Assembly (NCBI GenBank): GCA_900230115.1
Contig: LT907983.1
Coordinates: 2,480,001 to 2,544,000, forward strand
Direction of reading: 5' to 3'
Length of the DNA stretch: 64,000 nucleotides
Source of the DNA: Spirosomataceae bacterium TFI 002
GTDB lineage: Bacteria > Bacteroidota > Bacteroidia > Cytophagales > Spirosomataceae
Program-made: the position numbers and the translations under genes
Shown here: one piece after another, positions 62,947-64,000 of the stretch
Numbering within the stretch: the first letter of the stretch is position 1
Layout of the letters: each line of letters starts with the position of its first letter
The notes under the pieces: model-generated
What the model was told of the DNA's origin: nothing
The model's database searches: none
Seen by the model: only the letters and a program-made list of their open reading frames with translations

Positions 62947-64000
62947 TTAATAAATGATTTGAAATTCGGGTAACATTATAACTGCCCAAAACAAGTCTTG
63001 AATTTGAGACTCCGAAGGGTTTTTCCCTAAAGTAGAAAGAGCAATTTTTACTTCTTGTGGGCTTGGGTTCCTCCCTAGTGCCTCTTGATATAATGTTTTT
63101 ATTAGTTGTTCGGTATTTGGTTGTATGGTTTTCCACTTTTGAGCACCTATTTTTAAGGTACTATCTAACCTTGCACCATTTGTAAATTCTAGTGCTTGCA
63201 ATAAACTTGACTCTGTTGGTCTTGATGTGGTAACAATCTCTCGATTTGGTCTTCCCAGGGCAGTTAAAAATGAGTTATTTGATACCAATGAAGCCCTTGT
63301 AATGTAGCTTCCAGTGGGTTGATAACCAGCAAGTGCAATAGGGTCATATGAATAATCGCTAGCATTGAAAATTGGAAAAATTACCTTGCTTACTACATCT
63401 GATAACTGTTCGGCAGAAAGCCTCCTTCTTAACATACCATTGAATTGATAGCTATCTTTTAAAACCAGTGCTGGTTCTGAAGAATTTACACTTTCCATTT
63501 GATACGTATCTGAGGTTGTGATGAGAAAAAGTAACTTTTTGAGGTCGTAATCATTCTCAACAAAATTCACAGCCAACCAATCTAATAAGTCCTGACTCCA
63601 TGGCTTATTGTCCATTTCATCAACAGTTCCTACTATTCCTCGTCCCATTACTTGAGCCCACACCCTGTTAACAATGGTTCGGTACATTCTGCCATTTGAA
63701 GGCTGAACAAGTGCTTCTGCGAGTTGGCTTAATTTTTCACTTTTTGTTCCAGTACTGTCAATATTGCCTAGGCTTGGCCAAAGAAGTCTGGTATCTGCGA
63801 ATTTGCCAATTGGTTTTTCACATCGGGCAATTTCTAACCTTTCTTCTGCAAATATATTGGCAAAAGCATAGGCATCTTCAAGTTTCCAATCACTTACAAA
63901 ACTATCGTGACAGGAAGCACACTTTAGGTTCAAACCCAATAGAACCTGCCCCACATTTTGTGCAGCTTGCATTTCTGTTCTTTGACTTGCATTTACTGTT
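62947..64000 (-). CDS. DUF1549/DUF1553 (PSD1-type) protein, 5' end outside the window
   Basis: The reading frame is still open at the window edge (codons before the internal ATG 63972 read TVNASQRTE without a stop), so at least 351 residues of a longer protein are seen. The part present has GLNLKCASCHDSFVSDW (a CxxCH heme-like motif; in this family a DUF1549 motif) and a DUF1553 region (NRVWAQVMGRGIVGTVDEM, FLITTSDTYQME, RRLSAEQLSDVVSKV, PNREIVTTSRP). Such proteins are common in Planctomycetes and Bacteroidota and occur beside DUF1501 genes. It ends one base before that gene starts. Confidence 0.88.
   Translation of the reverse strand, partial: TVNASQRTEMQAAQNVGQVLLGLNLKCASCHDSFVSDWKLEDAYAFANIFAEERLEIARCEKPIGKFADTRLLWPSLGNIDSTGTKSEKLSQLAEALVQPSNGRMYRTIVNRVWAQVMGRGIVGTVDEMDNKPWSQDLLDWLAVNFVENDYDLKKLLFLITTSDTYQMESVNSSEPALVLKDSYQFNGMLRRRLSAEQLSDVVSKVIFPIFNASDYSYDPIALAGYQPTGSYITRASLVSNNSFLTALGRPNREIVTTSRPTESSLLQALEFTNGARLDSTLKIGAQKWKTIQPNTEQLIKTLYQEALGRNPSPQEVKIALSTLGKNPSESQIQDLFWAVIMLPEFQIIY

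Noticed and set aside
1-64000. Insertion sequences, prophage, CRISPR arrays or a defence system
   Set aside because: No transposase, integrase, phage structural gene, regularly spaced repeat or defence-gene set was found on either strand.

Overview
This is an AT-rich chromosomal segment from a member of the Bacteroidota, most likely order Cytophagales. The evidence is a gliding/type IX secretion lipoprotein of the GldJ type, a C-terminal domain that looks like a type IX secretion sorting signal, several families largely confined to this phylum (DUF5686, DUF4249 paired with a TonB-dependent receptor, DUF4175-type coiled-coil protein, NagB fused to a PIG-L deacetylase), a Bacteroidota-type promoter (TTG, 19 bases, TAnnTTTG) in front of the tRNA gene, and weak Shine-Dalgarno sequences. 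No insertion sequence, prophage or CRISPR array was seen. Gene density is high.

Layout. 1-690 is gene-free and ends in a terminator for tRNA-Phe (minus strand). 924-21232 is a block of genes almost all on the plus strand: an Fe-S membrane protein, anmK, a DUF1800/DUF1501 secreted pair, a class III-like PPK2, mfd, gldJ, comF (the one minus gene), a small conserved protein, exonuclease III, a DUF4175-like coiled-coil protein, mnmG and an Ig-like lipoprotein. 21233-21628 is a very AT-rich gap. 21629-26598 holds a TPR protein, an M48-like protease with MORN repeats, accD and a 2-oxoglutarate oxygenase. 26632-30919 (minus) holds menB and a DUF4249/TonB-receptor pair. Then come nagB-PIG-L, rluA family, dxr, cbpM/cbpA, a heparinase II/III-type lyase, a GH5 glucanase, a LysR regulator diverging from a complete hutHUIG operon, a DUF5686 outer-membrane protein, an NTF2-like lipoprotein, a PQQ/cytochrome c dehydrogenase, lpdA, a multi-pass membrane protein, a DEAD-box helicase, a TPR protein, an AraC regulator, an acyl-CoA dehydrogenase and a second DUF1501 gene with a DUF1549/DUF1553 partner that runs off the window end.

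The most interesting signal is not a gene. Several independent signs place the chromosome replication origin near 21.2-21.6 kb. Two parS sites (one a perfect 16/16 match) lie just before mnmG, and a third 15/16 match lies inside menB. Consensus DnaA boxes occur at 20926 and 21233, with a further cluster of near-consensus boxes at 25815-25902. The plus strand switches sharply from C-rich to G-rich across this gap: by hand count 21301-21480 has 13 G and 34 C, while 21661-21780 has 30 G and 16 C. If this is oriC, the whole 20-kb plus-strand block to its left, including mfd and mnmG, is transcribed head-on to the replication fork.

Pathways visible: histidine to glutamate (hutHUIG), menaquinone (menB), fatty-acid synthesis (accD), the MEP isoprenoid pathway (dxr), cell-wall and amino-sugar recycling (anmK, nagB-PIG-L), polysaccharide breakdown (heparinase-like lyase, GH5), DNA repair (mfd, exonuclease III) and type IX secretion/gliding (gldJ).
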